64,000 nt of DNA from Xylanimonas ulmi (GCF_004216535.1 NZ_SGWX01000001.1:2542001-2606000); one strand, 5' to 3'; positions 1-8,473 are shown, counted from the first letter of the stretch. A program made the numbers and translations. Notes: a model not told the origin generated them from the letters alone.

Positions 1-260
1 CGGTCCTACACGTTGTGGCGTCCTGCGCTACTACAAAAGCCCCCGCCCAGTGCTATTCAAGTTGCCCTCGAGGCCTCGCCCTCCTGTCATGCCAGGATGG
101 GGGCAACTCGTTCTGGTCTGTATTGGGTTCCCGCGACGGAGGACTGCGTTGCCGCTGAAGCGACCCGCCTAGGAGCGGTCGGCGCGATAGGACGCATTGA
201 AAGTTCGTTTAGATTGAACACTAGTTTATCACAATCGCCCATCGCTCTTTGGAGATCGCC
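1..260. other. Leading flank with no supportable gene
   Basis: I see no convincing coding sequence here. The short open frames lack a ribosome binding site and family resemblance. The stretch from about 195 to 240 is AT-rich compared with the rest of the window and probably holds the promoter of the gene that starts at 261. An upstream gene may end before the window begins. Confidence 0.5.
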
Positions 261-1076
261 TTGAATACCCGGTACTACGGCCACACCAGATTCAGCGCAC
301 TCATTCCAGGCAGTCGTGCCTGGCTAGTCTCCCCAGACCGCGCGAAGGAGGATGCCTACCGGGAATCCCTCTTCGCGCCGGGTCGACTAGACGCGCGAGC
401 TTCGATCCTTCTCGACTTCGCAATGCCCATTTACCAGGAGATGTCCGAGGACTTCGACTATCGGCACATAGTTCACTATACCGACAGTCTGCCCGAACCG
501 TGGAAGTCACGACTGTTTGAGGCGTCTGAGAGGTACCCGGTAATGTTGCTGGACCGCGTTGAGCGGAAGATCGATGCGTCGTCAGTGATAGCCGAGGACT
601 TGAAGGATCGCGCAGAGAGCTCTCTCGTTGTCCGATTCCGGGTGGATGATGACGACCTGTTGAGCGTGAACTATCTGCACCGCCTAAGCCGATTCGTCAC
701 CGCGGATCACCTCGGCTGGTCTGTTTCGTTTGGGCGAGGAGTTGGTGCGCTCTTCACCCAGGATCATCACCATGAGTTCAGGATCGTCCACGCGGCCCTT
801 CCCTCTCAGGGTCAAGCGTATATTGGCAAGTTCGACGCGTTCACGCATGAACTCTGGCTGCCAGAAGCAAACCGCGGCCATCACGTCCAGGATCTCCTTA
901 CCCCGGTCATTGTCGATTCTCGCCAGATCAATTATCTTCGAACGTATGACGATAATCAAGACTCACTCGTGGGCAAATCGGCGACCGCCTGGAGTCGCCT
1001 TTCCAAGCACCCGCCGCTCACCGACCTCAAGATGCTGTCGCAGGAGTTTCCCACTGTGATCCTGGAGACAGCATAG
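261..1076 (+). CDS. Putative rhamnosyltransferase-like glycosyltransferase
   Basis: About 271 residues, resembling the putative rhamnosyl transferase family (Pfam PF11316) found in surface-polysaccharide clusters. Such enzymes are thought to transfer a deoxyhexose from a nucleotide sugar in the cytoplasm; this activity is family-level inference. The central FRVDDDDLLSVNYL stretch looks like the acidic metal/nucleotide-sugar site of a GT-A fold. I chose the TTG at 261 because GGAG at 251-254 is well spaced before it; a TTG at 249 would overlap that site. The gene precedes an alpha/beta hydrolase on the same strand with a 69-base gap, so they are probably co-transcribed. Its base composition is clearly less GC-rich than the housekeeping genes to the right, consistent with transfer. 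It could be another GT-A transferase of different sugar specificity. Confidence 0.65.
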   Translation: MNTRYYGHTRFSALIPGSRAWLVSPDRAKEDAYRESLFAPGRLDARASILLDFAMPIYQEMSEDFDYRHIVHYTDSLPEPWKSRLFEASERYPVMLLDRVERKIDASSVIAEDLKDRAESSLVVRFRVDDDDLLSVNYLHRLSRFVTADHLGWSVSFGRGVGALFTQDHHHEFRIVHAALPSQGQAYIGKFDAFTHELWLPEANRGHHVQDLLTPVIVDSRQINYLRTYDDNQDSLVGKSATAWSRLSKHPPLTDLKMLSQEFPTVILETA

Positions 1077-1145
1077 CAGTTCGTGCGACTTGTGACCGAT
1101 CGCATTGTTGGCTAGTTTACTATTGGAGATTGAAGGGTTCTGGCA

Positions 1146-2024
1146 TTGTCTAGTATTGTAATTGACGAGCGGCTCGTCTCTTCGACGAACGGGATGGGCG
1201 TGCCGGTGACGGTTCTGGCTCCCGAAGCCTCGTTCTCGCCAAGTCCCGCGAACGGTCCCTCTAGATACGCCCAGTTCCTCCGCCCGGGCTGCCCCCTAGA
1301 AGCACTTCTTATCAACCGTGGATCCGATGTGCTTCTCGTCGGCCTGCATGGCGCTACCGACCGAAGCAAGTATCTACTGCCCCGGTTTGAGTGGCTTCGT
1401 ACGATGCTTGGGATGAGTTTCAATGCGCTTCTCTTGTCTGACCCAGCCCTGCATTTATCCGCGGATCTCGAACTGTCGTGGTATATAGGATGGAAGGGAC
1501 TCAGTCTTCCTCTCGTTGTCTCCGACTGGGTTCGGATCGCAGCAAGTACCCTGGGGGTCGACAAGGTCGTCTTCTTCGGTTCTTCCGGTGGGGGTTTCGC
1601 TGCGATGCAAGTCGCATCACATGTGCCAGGATCGACTGCCGTCGCATTCAACCCTCAGACAAGGATTGATCGCTATTACTCCAGCGCGAAAGGCCGGTTT
1701 CTCAACACCGTGATGGGAAGCGCCGACGGTAAGTGGCCGAGCGACTTGGATTCACAGGACCCTCAGTTCTCACTTGTGGCGCGCTACGCATCGGCGCAAC
1801 CGTGCCAGACCTACTTCTGGCAGAATCGAAACGACCGACATCACGTTGATAATCACTATCTCCCCTTTCGGAGAGAGATTGAGGGCGGTCCGAACAAGTG
1901 CGCGTTTCGCTTTATCGAATATGACGGACCGGCTCGGCATTCCGCACCCACACAGTCTCTCCTTGTCGATGCGATCTCGCAAGCCATAGGTTCGCCGGAG
2001 GACTGCAGGGATAGGCGACCGTGA
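1146..2024 (+). CDS. Alpha/beta hydrolase-fold protein of a polysaccharide locus
   Basis: A 292-residue protein with a nucleophile elbow GSSGGG near residue 141 and a preceding strand DKVVFFGSS, the hallmark of serine alpha/beta hydrolases. The N-terminal third contains LLVGLHGATDRSKYLLPRF, likely the oxyanion-hole region. A late His in the segment ARHSAPTQ may complete the triad. No signal peptide is visible, so it is probably cytoplasmic. The TTG start at 1146 follows GAAGGG at 1132-1137. It lies downstream of a rhamnosyltransferase-like gene, and a role as esterase/acyl hydrolase in surface glycan modification is inference. Fourteen bases after its stop an IS256-type end sequence begins, so whatever originally followed has been replaced. 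GC content is lower than in the core region. Confidence 0.6.
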   Translation: MSSIVIDERLVSSTNGMGVPVTVLAPEASFSPSPANGPSRYAQFLRPGCPLEALLINRGSDVLLVGLHGATDRSKYLLPRFEWLRTMLGMSFNALLLSDPALHLSADLELSWYIGWKGLSLPLVVSDWVRIAASTLGVDKVVFFGSSGGGFAAMQVASHVPGSTAVAFNPQTRIDRYYSSAKGRFLNTVMGSADGKWPSDLDSQDPQFSLVARYASAQPCQTYFWQNRNDRHHVDNHYLPFRREIEGGPNKCAFRFIEYDGPARHSAPTQSLLVDAISQAIGSPEDCRDRRP

Positions 2025-2039
2025 GAATGTCCGCCTCGG

Positions 2040-2058
2040 GGGTCTGTACGGTCTGCGG
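2040..2058. repeat. Orphan IS256-type terminal sequence
   Basis: The 19 bases GGGTCTGTACGGTCTGCGG are the exact reverse complement of 3975-3993, the right end of the IS256 element at 2600-3993. No IS256 body follows here; an ISL3-type end begins at once. It is probably a relic of another copy of the element. Confidence 0.75.
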
Positions 2059-2521
2059 CTCTGGCGCACTTTCGGTGGTGTCCGATGGCGGTCGGCGGAT
2101 CTGTAATGATCTGCCGTGCTCGATGCGTCGGTGCTGGTCAGGGCGGTGTTCGCGGGGCTGGACGGGCTGGTCGTCCAGGACGTGGAGGAGGGCGAGGGCG
2201 GGCTCGTCCTCGCCGTGACGACACGTGGCGGGCCAGCGGGTTGCCCGGTCTGTGGTCAGCCGTCGACGCGGTTGCATGCCTGGCACGAGCGCGCGCCGGC
2301 TGACCTGCCCGTCGCTGGGCTGCGGGTCGTGCTGCGGGTCCGGGTGCGGCGCCTGGTCTGCCAGTCGCCGCACTGCCCGCGCAGGACGTTCCGTGAGCAG
2401 GTCCCGGGCGTGCTCGAGCGTTATCAACGGCGCACGGCCCGGCTGACCGAAGCCCTCGAGGCCGTGGTGACCGAGCTCGCGGGGCGCGCCTCGGCCCGGC
2501 TCGCCCCCGCTCTCGGCATGC
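2057..2521 (+). mobile_element. Truncated ISL3-family element (left end plus 5' of transposase)
   Basis: Starting at 2057 the sequence GGCTCTGGCGCAC resembles ISL3-family terminal repeats, which commonly begin GGCTCT. It is followed by the beginning of an ISL3 transposase. Homology stops near 2521 and no right end is present, so the element is a fragment of about 465 bases. Confidence 0.6.
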
Positions 2522-2544
2522 TGTCAACGACGGCCCAAGACTGA
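2116..2544 (+). pseudogene. ISL3-family transposase, truncated after the zinc-binding N-terminus
   Basis: The reading frame begins at a GTG and encodes 142 residues. The paired cysteine motifs, CPVC near residue 41 and CQSPHC near residue 79, match the zf-ISL3 domain that binds the element's ends. After GMLS near residue 137 the frame runs into unrelated sequence and stops. Full ISL3 transposases are over 400 residues and carry a DDE catalytic core, absent here. The product cannot transpose, although a DNA-binding fragment could still be made. Confidence 0.75.
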
Positions 2545-2599
2545 CCCCTTATCGTCGTCTGAAAGTTGACCCCTCCGGTGGTGGTTGTGTCCTACTTGT
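2528..2599. other. IS debris between ISL3 fragment and IS256 element
   Basis: This 70-base stretch holds two TGACCCCT copies (2541-2548 and 2568-2575) of the kind seen in the multiple-repeat ends of IS21-family elements. With no coding sequence left, assignment to IS21 is a guess. It separates the truncated ISL3 transposase from the left inverted repeat of the IS256 element. Confidence 0.3.
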
Positions 2600-3993
2600 G
2601 GGTCTGTAAAGCCAGCGGTGTATCTCTGGGTGTTGTTGGTCAGCGGCGGCCGGCGGTGAGCCGACCGTCGAAGGTGATGTCGAACGCGTTCAGCGCGCCC
2701 TTCCAGCGTTGGGTCCAGCGGGCTCGTCCCCTGCCGGTGGGGTCCAGGGCCATGACGGCGAGGTAGACGCACTTGAGCGCGGCCTGCTCGTTCGGGAAGT
2801 GCCCGCGGGCACGCACGGCCTTACGGATCCGGGCGTTGACCGACTCGATCGCGTTCGTCGTGCACACGATCCGGCGGATCTCCCGGTCGAACTGGAGGAA
2901 CGGGACGAACTCGGCCCACGCGTTCGTCCACAGCCGCACGATCGCGGGGTACTTGGCGCCCCACTTCTCGGAGAACTCCAAGAAGCGTTCCTCGGCCCCC
3001 TCGACGGTCGCGGCCTGGTAGACGGGCTTCAGGTCCCGGGAGATCGCGTCCCAGTCCTGCCGGGCGGCGTACCGGAAGCTGGCCCGCATCAGATGCACGA
3101 CGCAGGTCTGCACGATGGTGTCCGGCCACACGGCGCTCACGGAGTCGGGCAGCCCCTTCAGGCCGTCACACACGAGCATGAGGAGGTCCTGCACGCCGCG
3201 GTTCTTGATCTCGGTCAGGACCTGCTGCCAGTACTTCGCGCCCTCACCACCGTCCCCGGCCCACAGCCCCAGGATGTCCCGGTTCCCGTCGACGGTCACG
3301 GCCAGTGCGACGTAGATCGGCCGGTTGGCGACCTGCCCGTCACGCACCTTGACGTGGATGCAGTCAACGAACACCACCGGATACACCGGGTCCAGGGGCC
3401 GGGACTGCCATTCGGCCATCCCGTCCAGGACCTTGTCCGTGATCGTCGAGATCGTCGTCTTCGACACCTCCGAGCCGTACACGTCGGCCAGGTGCGCGCT
3501 GATGTCCCCGTGCGTCATCCCCCGAGCCGACAACGACAGCACGATGTCCTCGATCGACCCCAACCTGCGCTGCCGCTTGGCGACCACGACCGGCTCGAAC
3601 GTCCCCGCCCGGTCCCGGGGCACCTCGACCTGCACCGGGCCGCCCTTGGTCAGCACCGTCTTCGCACGGGTGCCGTTACGGGCGTTGCCGTCCGTCGAGG
3701 CGCCCTTCTCGTGCTTCTCGTAGCCCAGGTGAGCAGTCAGCTCACCCTCGAGCGCGGACTCCAGGACCAGCTTCGTCAGCTGCGCCAACAACCCGTTCTC
3801 CCCATCGATGCCCAGCCCGGACGCCTGCGCGTCACCAACCAGCTGAGCGATCAGCGTCTTGTCCAACTGCGGCGCCTGCGGCGTCGTCGTCACGTGCACC
3901 TGCTCCTCGCTGATCGCCTCCGCGACCATGTCGACCTGCGTACTCATCCGTGTTCCTCCTGGTCAGGAGATACACCGCAGACCGTACAGACCC
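2600..3993 (-). mobile_element. IS256-family insertion sequence, copy 1
   Basis: A 1394-base element bounded by imperfect inverted repeats. Read inward, both ends begin GGGTCTGTA, then differ for six bases, then share GCGGTGTATCTC. It encodes one transposase on the minus strand. The flanking eight bases (2592-2599 and 3994-4001) do not match, so no target duplication survives. This implies recombination or deletion after insertion. Confidence 0.85.
2640..3947 (-). CDS. IS256-family (mutator-type) transposase, copy 1
   Basis: A full-length 435-residue transposase of the IS256/MULE-like DDE family. The catalytic acidic residues are visible in VVFVDCIHVKVR (first Asp), MLVCDGLKGL (second Asp) and TTNAIESVNARIR (Glu). 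The C-terminus ITFDGRLTAG is typical. The ATG start is preceded by AGGAGGAA. It cuts and joins the element ends through a circular intermediate in known family members. Length and motifs suggest it is active. It resembles the second copy at 7120-8421 without being identical, so the two arrived separately or diverged long ago. Confidence 0.95.
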   Translation of the reverse strand: MSTQVDMVAEAISEEQVHVTTTPQAPQLDKTLIAQLVGDAQASGLGIDGENGLLAQLTKLVLESALEGELTAHLGYEKHEKGASTDGNARNGTRAKTVLTKGGPVQVEVPRDRAGTFEPVVVAKRQRRLGSIEDIVLSLSARGMTHGDISAHLADVYGSEVSKTTISTITDKVLDGMAEWQSRPLDPVYPVVFVDCIHVKVRDGQVANRPIYVALAVTVDGNRDILGLWAGDGGEGAKYWQQVLTEIKNRGVQDLLMLVCDGLKGLPDSVSAVWPDTIVQTCVVHLMRASFRYAARQDWDAISRDLKPVYQAATVEGAEERFLEFSEKWGAKYPAIVRLWTNAWAEFVPFLQFDREIRRIVCTTNAIESVNARIRKAVRARGHFPNEQAALKCVYLAVMALDPTGRGRARWTQRWKGALNAFDITFDGRLTAGRR

Positions 3994-4035
3994 GGGCTTG
4001 ACCGGTTGCCGCCCGGGTATGACAGAATTCATGAT

Positions 4036-5511
4036 GTGATCCTGAGCCAGGCCTGGAATGAACCTCGGGTAAGCGACTCGCAGATCCCACCGCGCGAGGA
4101 CCTTGAGCACCTGCTCTTCGCGCGCGGTTACCTGCTTTCTTGCACACCGCGGCCCGCACCTGCCAGTCACTGGCGAGCCCGCCAGGTCGGTAGTTGGCAT
4201 TTGCTCTGGGACCCCCGACTCACGGTGAGTTTCGCCGAACTCGACGGGCGCAGCATCGTCGTCGTTGGCGAAGCCATCGACCTTCTCCGCATGGTCACCG
4301 GCCCGCCGGTTGCCGCCAACCTACTCGAGGCATGGGAGCATTCCCGCGAGCGGCTCGACGCGGCCCTGGAGCTGCTTGCGGGTCGCTTCGTCATCCTCGG
4401 CCAGGCGTCTGAGGGGGACTTCTTCCAAACCGATGCCGCCGCCCTGCTCTCCGCCTTCTATTCGGCCACGCACCAAGTGATCTCTTCGCATCAGAACCTC
4501 GTCGCTGAGACGGTCGGGGGACTTGACCTGACCGAGCTCCGAGGCCCTTTGGCAGGGCTCGGAACCCGGTTCGTCGGCGTGCGCATGCTGACCGCCAACA
4601 CTGAGTTGAACCTCCGGGACTTCTCGGTGGCCCGTATCGGCCCGCGGCCGACCGACGAAGCCGAGCCGCGCGAGGTCGCCACGGAGGTGCTCGATCTCAT
4701 GCGTCGCCAATACCGGTTCCTGCGACGCCCCGGCGGCGGTCCGCTCGTGTCTCTCACCGCTGGCCTGGACAGCCGCATCACTCTCGCAGCGATGCGTGAG
4801 ATGGTGCCCGAGACCCTGTTCTTCACCTACGAGAAGCGCTACAATCTCGCGGACGGCTCGGACTGCGACATGGCGACAGCGACAGAACTATCAGACCACC
4901 TGGGCCTGGACCACAAGGGATACACCATTCTGGCGGCGGATATCCCGCGGCGACTCAAAGCATTACTCCGCCGCAACACAGAACTATCGCACGGGCGCGC
5001 GGTCGCTGCCTCGTACCTCCGCGAACTGCCCGCCGATCGCCTTCATGTGCGTTCGAATCTCTACGAGGTCGCCCGCGGCTTCTACCGCAAGAAGGAACGC
5101 CCCCAGGTCGGCCCCGCTCTCTTCGCCCAACTCATCTCGAAGAATGCAGACGTGGCGCCCGCGGTCGTCGAAGCGTTCGAGGAGATGTCCGCCGTCACGG
5201 GCATCCTTGACGTCCCTGGCTACGACCCGCTGGACCTATTCTATTGGGAGTTCCGTATGGGCAGTTGGTTCCATAAGGTTTTGCTCGAGTCTGACATTGC
5301 CCATGACACCCACATCCTGTTCAACGCCCGGGTGATCCTGCGGCTGATGCTCTCCGTCTCCGCCCGCGACCGCGTGCAGGCGACCGTGTTCGACCACATC
5401 GTCGACCTCGCCTGGCCAGCTGTCTACGACCTGCCCATCAATGGCAGACGGCGCCGGCTACCGTTTGCCGCGGAGGCCCACCCCGTGTCCGGGTCTCAGT
5501 TTCCCCTGTAG
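4036..5511 (+). CDS. Asparagine-synthase-like ATP-dependent amidotransferase
   Basis: The C-terminal half is a PP-loop ATP-pyrophosphatase domain: SLTAGLDSRITLAA near residue 238 replaces the canonical SGGxDS. The N-terminal half keeps recognisable strands of a class II glutaminase fold but starts without the catalytic Cys2, so ammonia would have to come from elsewhere. Asparagine-synthase-like proteins in polysaccharide clusters can amidate sugar carboxyls (WbpS-type), and WecC nearby makes a uronate; the link is inference. The frame is open into the neighbouring IS256 end. I chose GTG 4036 (491 residues) as the first plausible start outside the element, but no good ribosome binding site precedes it and the true N-terminus may have been altered by the insertion. 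It sits alone between IS elements. Confidence 0.6.
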   Translation: MILSQAWNEPRVSDSQIPPREDLEHLLFARGYLLSCTPRPAPASHWRARQVGSWHLLWDPRLTVSFAELDGRSIVVVGEAIDLLRMVTGPPVAANLLEAWEHSRERLDAALELLAGRFVILGQASEGDFFQTDAAALLSAFYSATHQVISSHQNLVAETVGGLDLTELRGPLAGLGTRFVGVRMLTANTELNLRDFSVARIGPRPTDEAEPREVATEVLDLMRRQYRFLRRPGGGPLVSLTAGLDSRITLAAMREMVPETLFFTYEKRYNLADGSDCDMATATELSDHLGLDHKGYTILAADIPRRLKALLRRNTELSHGRAVAASYLRELPADRLHVRSNLYEVARGFYRKKERPQVGPALFAQLISKNADVAPAVVEAFEEMSAVTGILDVPGYDPLDLFYWEFRMGSWFHKVLLESDIAHDTHILFNARVILRLMLSVSARDRVQATVFDHIVDLAWPAVYDLPINGRRRRLPFAAEAHPVSGSQFPL

Positions 5512-5983
5512 TTCCGGTTGGTGATGGTTAGCGCGGCTGGTGGCGAACTGGCCGTCGAATGTGAGAGCGTTATTCAGGCGCGGGGAGCGTCCCATGGACG
5601 GGCGCGGTCCTGACCTGCGTCGTCGCAGGTCACGGTCAGTTTCAGGGCTCCGGCATTCTCGATCCACTGTGATGTCTGTGAGTCTTCGGGTGGCTGGTCT
5701 GGGGCTGGCTGCTGAGGATGGCGTCGGTCGTCTGGCTTGGGCGTGACTCTTGTGATGTCTGGCCTCCCGTGAGGAGTGCCCTTCCTGAGATCTGTCCGCC
5801 TGGGCCAGGTGGCCGACGCCGTTCCGGCCCGCCTTGGTGGCTTGATCAGAAGACTGTCCGACCCTTTGCGGTGACGCGGGTGTCGTGACTCATCACAGAC
5901 CTGCCCTGATGCGACTTCCTCCCGGACCGGCGCCGGCCATCGACGGCCGGACCGTTCCGGAGCGAGGAAGGACACCGACCGTC
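5512..5983. other. 472-base gap: IS scrap, hairpin, and probable IS110 non-coding left end
   Basis: Beyond the IS256 scrap, a hairpin with 9-base arms lies at 5611-5632 (TGACCTGCG, loop TCGT, CGCAGGTCA); it could terminate the asparagine-synthase-like gene. The remainder up to the IS110 transposase start carries no credible gene. In the IS110 group the region upstream of the transposase encodes the bridge RNA, so 5700-5980 is the expected place for one. The exact left boundary of the element cannot be set from sequence alone. Confidence 0.4.
5524..5590 (-). pseudogene. Remnant of an IS256-family transposase C-terminus
   Basis: Read on the minus strand this segment encodes RLNNALTFDGQFATSRAN, which lines up with the last residues of the two intact IS256 transposases in the window (LNAFDITFDGRLTAG and LNAFAITFAGRLEPAN). 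No more of the gene is recognisable upstream in any frame. It is a decayed fragment. Confidence 0.4.
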
Positions 5984-7123
5984 GTGACTATCGTTGCGCA
6001 CGCTCATCCGTTCGTCATCGGCGTGGACACCCACGCCAAGAAGCATGCCTTGTCGATCCTCGCGGCGCCTGTCGGCGAGGTCGTCGACAACGGGGAGTTC
6101 CCCACCACGACCGCCGGGATCGGCCGCGCGATCGCGTGGGCTGGCCGCCGCACGCGTGGAGGCCAGGACGTGCTGTGGGTGGTGGAGTGCTCCGCCACTT
6201 ACGGCGCGCAGCTCGCCAACGCGGTGCGCGCCGCCGGCTTCCAGGTCGTCGAGGCCGCCCGCATGAGCGCCAGGGCCAGCCGCGGGGTGGGCAAGTCCGA
6301 CCCGCTCGACGCTCGTCGGATCGCCGCCGCGGTCCTTCCGCTGGAGACCAGCAGGCTGCGCCGCCTGCGTGAGGGCCAGGGCGTGCGGGCCGCTCTGCGC
6401 GTCGCGATCGCCGCGCGCGACACCATGTCCGGCGAGCGCACCGCGGCCCTCAACACGCTGACGGCGCTGGCGCGCGTCATGGATCTGGGGATCGACGCCC
6501 GCAAGCCCTTGACCACCGCCCAGGTCCTGGAGGCCTCGAGGTGGCGTACCCGGGCCGAGGACGTGGCCGCCGCGACCGCGCGCGCTGAGGCCGTCCGTCT
6601 GGCCAGACGCGTGGTCGAACTCGAGGACGACCTGACCGAGAACACCAAGACCCTGACCGACCTGCTGCGCCAGAGCCCGGCCCGGGTGCTGCTCGAGATG
6701 CCCGGGATCGGCCCGGTGACCGCCGCGGTCGTGATGGCGGCCTGGTCCCACCCCGGGCGGCTGCGTGACGAGGCGGCCTTCGCCTCGCTCGCCGGGGTCA
6801 ACCCGATCCCGGCGTCCTCCGGGAACACGGTGCGCCACCGCCTCAACCGCGGGGGCGACCGCCGCCTGAACCAGGCGCTGCACATGGCCGTGGTCGTCCG
6901 TATGCGCTGGGACACCGAGACCAAGGCCTACGTCGAGCGGCGCACCGCCGAAGGACGCACCAAACGCGAGATCCGCCGCAACCTCAAGCGCTACCTCGCC
7001 CGCCAGGTCTTCCGCGCGCTCACCACCGCGTCCCGAACGCCAGCTCCAACGCTGACCCCTGCCACCTCGACTTGCGGAATAGGGACTTCCGCAGGAACGG
7101 TGGGTGAGCCCAGCGGTTTCTAG
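5984..7123 (+). CDS. IS110-family transposase (DEDD recombinase)
   Basis: About 379 residues from a GTG at 5984, preceded by GAGGAAGGA. The N-terminal RuvC-like DEDD domain begins FVIGVDTHAKKHALSI, with ECSATYG and KSDPLDARRIA as later acidic motifs. The C-terminal transposase_20 domain contains LLEMPGIGPVTAA and the FASLAGVNPIPASSGN segment with its serine. IS110 enzymes insert by RNA-guided recombination using a bridge RNA. The last roughly 14 codons and the stop lie inside the adjoining IS256 element, which begins at 7081, so the natural C-terminus has been replaced. The two catalytic domains appear intact; whether the hybrid tail matters is unknown. An in-frame GTG/ATG further upstream (5885) is less likely because the extra residues do not look like the family. 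Confidence 0.85.
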   Translation: MTIVAHAHPFVIGVDTHAKKHALSILAAPVGEVVDNGEFPTTTAGIGRAIAWAGRRTRGGQDVLWVVECSATYGAQLANAVRAAGFQVVEAARMSARASRGVGKSDPLDARRIAAAVLPLETSRLRRLREGQGVRAALRVAIAARDTMSGERTAALNTLTALARVMDLGIDARKPLTTAQVLEASRWRTRAEDVAAATARAEAVRLARRVVELEDDLTENTKTLTDLLRQSPARVLLEMPGIGPVTAAVVMAAWSHPGRLRDEAAFASLAGVNPIPASSGNTVRHRLNRGGDRRLNQALHMAVVVRMRWDTETKAYVERRTAEGRTKREIRRNLKRYLARQVFRALTTASRTPAPTLTPATSTCGIGTSAGTVGEPSGF

Positions 7124-8473
7124 TTGTTCGCCGGCTCGAGTCGGCCAGCGAAGGTGATGGCGAACGCGTTCAGTGCGGGCTTCCACCTGATCATCCAGCG
7201 TGCCCTGCCGCCCCCGGTCGGGTCCAGGGACCGGGTGACCAGGTAGAGGCACCGTAGCGCGGACGCCTCGTTGGGGAAGTGCCCGCGGGCGCGCACGGCC
7301 CGTCGGTACCGGGCGTTGATCGACTCGATCGCGTTCGTCGTGCAGATCACGCGGCGGATCTCCACGTCGTAGGCGAGGAAGGGCACGAACTCAGCCCACG
7401 CGTTCTCCCAGAGCTTCACGATGGCCGGGTAGCGCCCGCCCCACTCTTGTGTGAACTCCGCGAACCGCTCCCGAGCGGCGGCCTCCGTGGGCGCGGTGTA
7501 GACCGGCTTGAGCGCCTTGACGATGCCGTCGCGGTGTTGCCGGCCGGCGTAGCGGAACGAGTTGCGGATCAGGTGCACGACGCACTGCTGGACGATCGTG
7601 CGCTCCCACACGGTGGTGATCGCGTCGGGCAGGCCCTTGAGCCCGTCGCACACAGCGATCAGGACGTCGTCCACGCCGCGGTTCTTGATCTCGGTGAGGA
7701 CCTGGAGCCAGAACCGTGCCCCTTCGGCGCCGTCACCGGCCCAGATCCCCAGGATGTCCCGCTCACCGTCCGTGGTGACGCCCATGACGACGTAGAAGGA
7801 GGTGTTACGCACCTGCCCGTCACGGACCTTGACGACGATCGCGTCGACGAAGATCACCGGGAAGACGCGGTCGAGCGGCCGGTTGGCCCACTCGGCCATC
7901 TCCCCAGACACCTTCTCCGCGATGCGGCCGATGGTGTCCTGGGAGACCTTCGCGCCGTACACATCGTCGAAATGCGCGGCGATCTCTCCGGTCGTCAGCC
8001 CACGCGCGGACAAAGACAAGACGAGCGCGTCGATACCGTCCAAACGGCGCTTGCGCTTGGGCACGACGACCGGCTCGAATGTGCCCTCCCGGTCCCGCGG
8101 GACCTCGATCTCGACCGGGCCGATCTCCGTGAGCACGGTCTTGGCGCGGGTGCCGTTGCGCATGTTCGTCCCCGCCGGGACGCCGCCGTGCTCGTGACCG
8201 AGGTGCTCGGTCATCTCGGCCTCCAACGCCGTCTGAAGCACCTGCCTGGTCAGCGAGGCGAGCAGCCCGCCGGGCCCAACCAGAGAGACTCCCTGGGACT
8301 TGGCCTGCGCGAGCAACTGCTGCGCGAGCTCGCGCTCATCGATGATCTCTCCGGTCACCTGATCGATCATCAGATCCGGGTCCTGCTCGACCGCCGCAGC
8401 GGTCATGGTCGTGTCTGTCACAGCCCTACCTCTCGGTCAGGCTGAGCCACCCACCGTTCCTGCGGAAGTCCCT
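7081..8473 (-). mobile_element. IS256-family insertion sequence, copy 2
   Basis: A 1393-base element with perfect 26-base inverted repeats: 7081-7106 begins AGGGACTTCCGCAGG, and 8448-8473 is its exact reverse complement. It carries one minus-strand transposase. The eight bases outside each end do not match. IS110 sequence lies to the left and an unrelated transposase remnant to the right, so the original target duplication is gone. Confidence 0.92.
7120..8421 (-). CDS. IS256-family transposase, copy 2
   Basis: A complete 433-residue mutator-type transposase. The catalytic triad is visible in VIFVDAIVVKVR, IAVCDGLKGL and TTNAIESINARYR. It belongs to the same family as the copy at 2640-3947 but differs at many positions and has different terminal repeats, so the two are separate IS types. 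The ATG start at 8421 is followed by an N-terminal region rich in helices expected to bind the ends. Its stop codon overlaps that of the IS110 transposase on the other strand (7120-7123), making the two transposase genes convergent. It looks functional. Confidence 0.95.
   Translation of the reverse strand: MTDTTMTAAAVEQDPDLMIDQVTGEIIDERELAQQLLAQAKSQGVSLVGPGGLLASLTRQVLQTALEAEMTEHLGHEHGGVPAGTNMRNGTRAKTVLTEIGPVEIEVPRDREGTFEPVVVPKRKRRLDGIDALVLSLSARGLTTGEIAAHFDDVYGAKVSQDTIGRIAEKVSGEMAEWANRPLDRVFPVIFVDAIVVKVRDGQVRNTSFYVVMGVTTDGERDILGIWAGDGAEGARFWLQVLTEIKNRGVDDVLIAVCDGLKGLPDAITTVWERTIVQQCVVHLIRNSFRYAGRQHRDGIVKALKPVYTAPTEAAARERFAEFTQEWGGRYPAIVKLWENAWAEFVPFLAYDVEIRRVICTTNAIESINARYRRAVRARGHFPNEASALRCLYLVTRSLDPTGGGRARWMIRWKPALNAFAITFAGRLEPANN

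Noticed and set aside
13-284. Short frames at the left edge
   Set aside because: No ribosome binding site and no family resemblance; they overlap the likely promoter.
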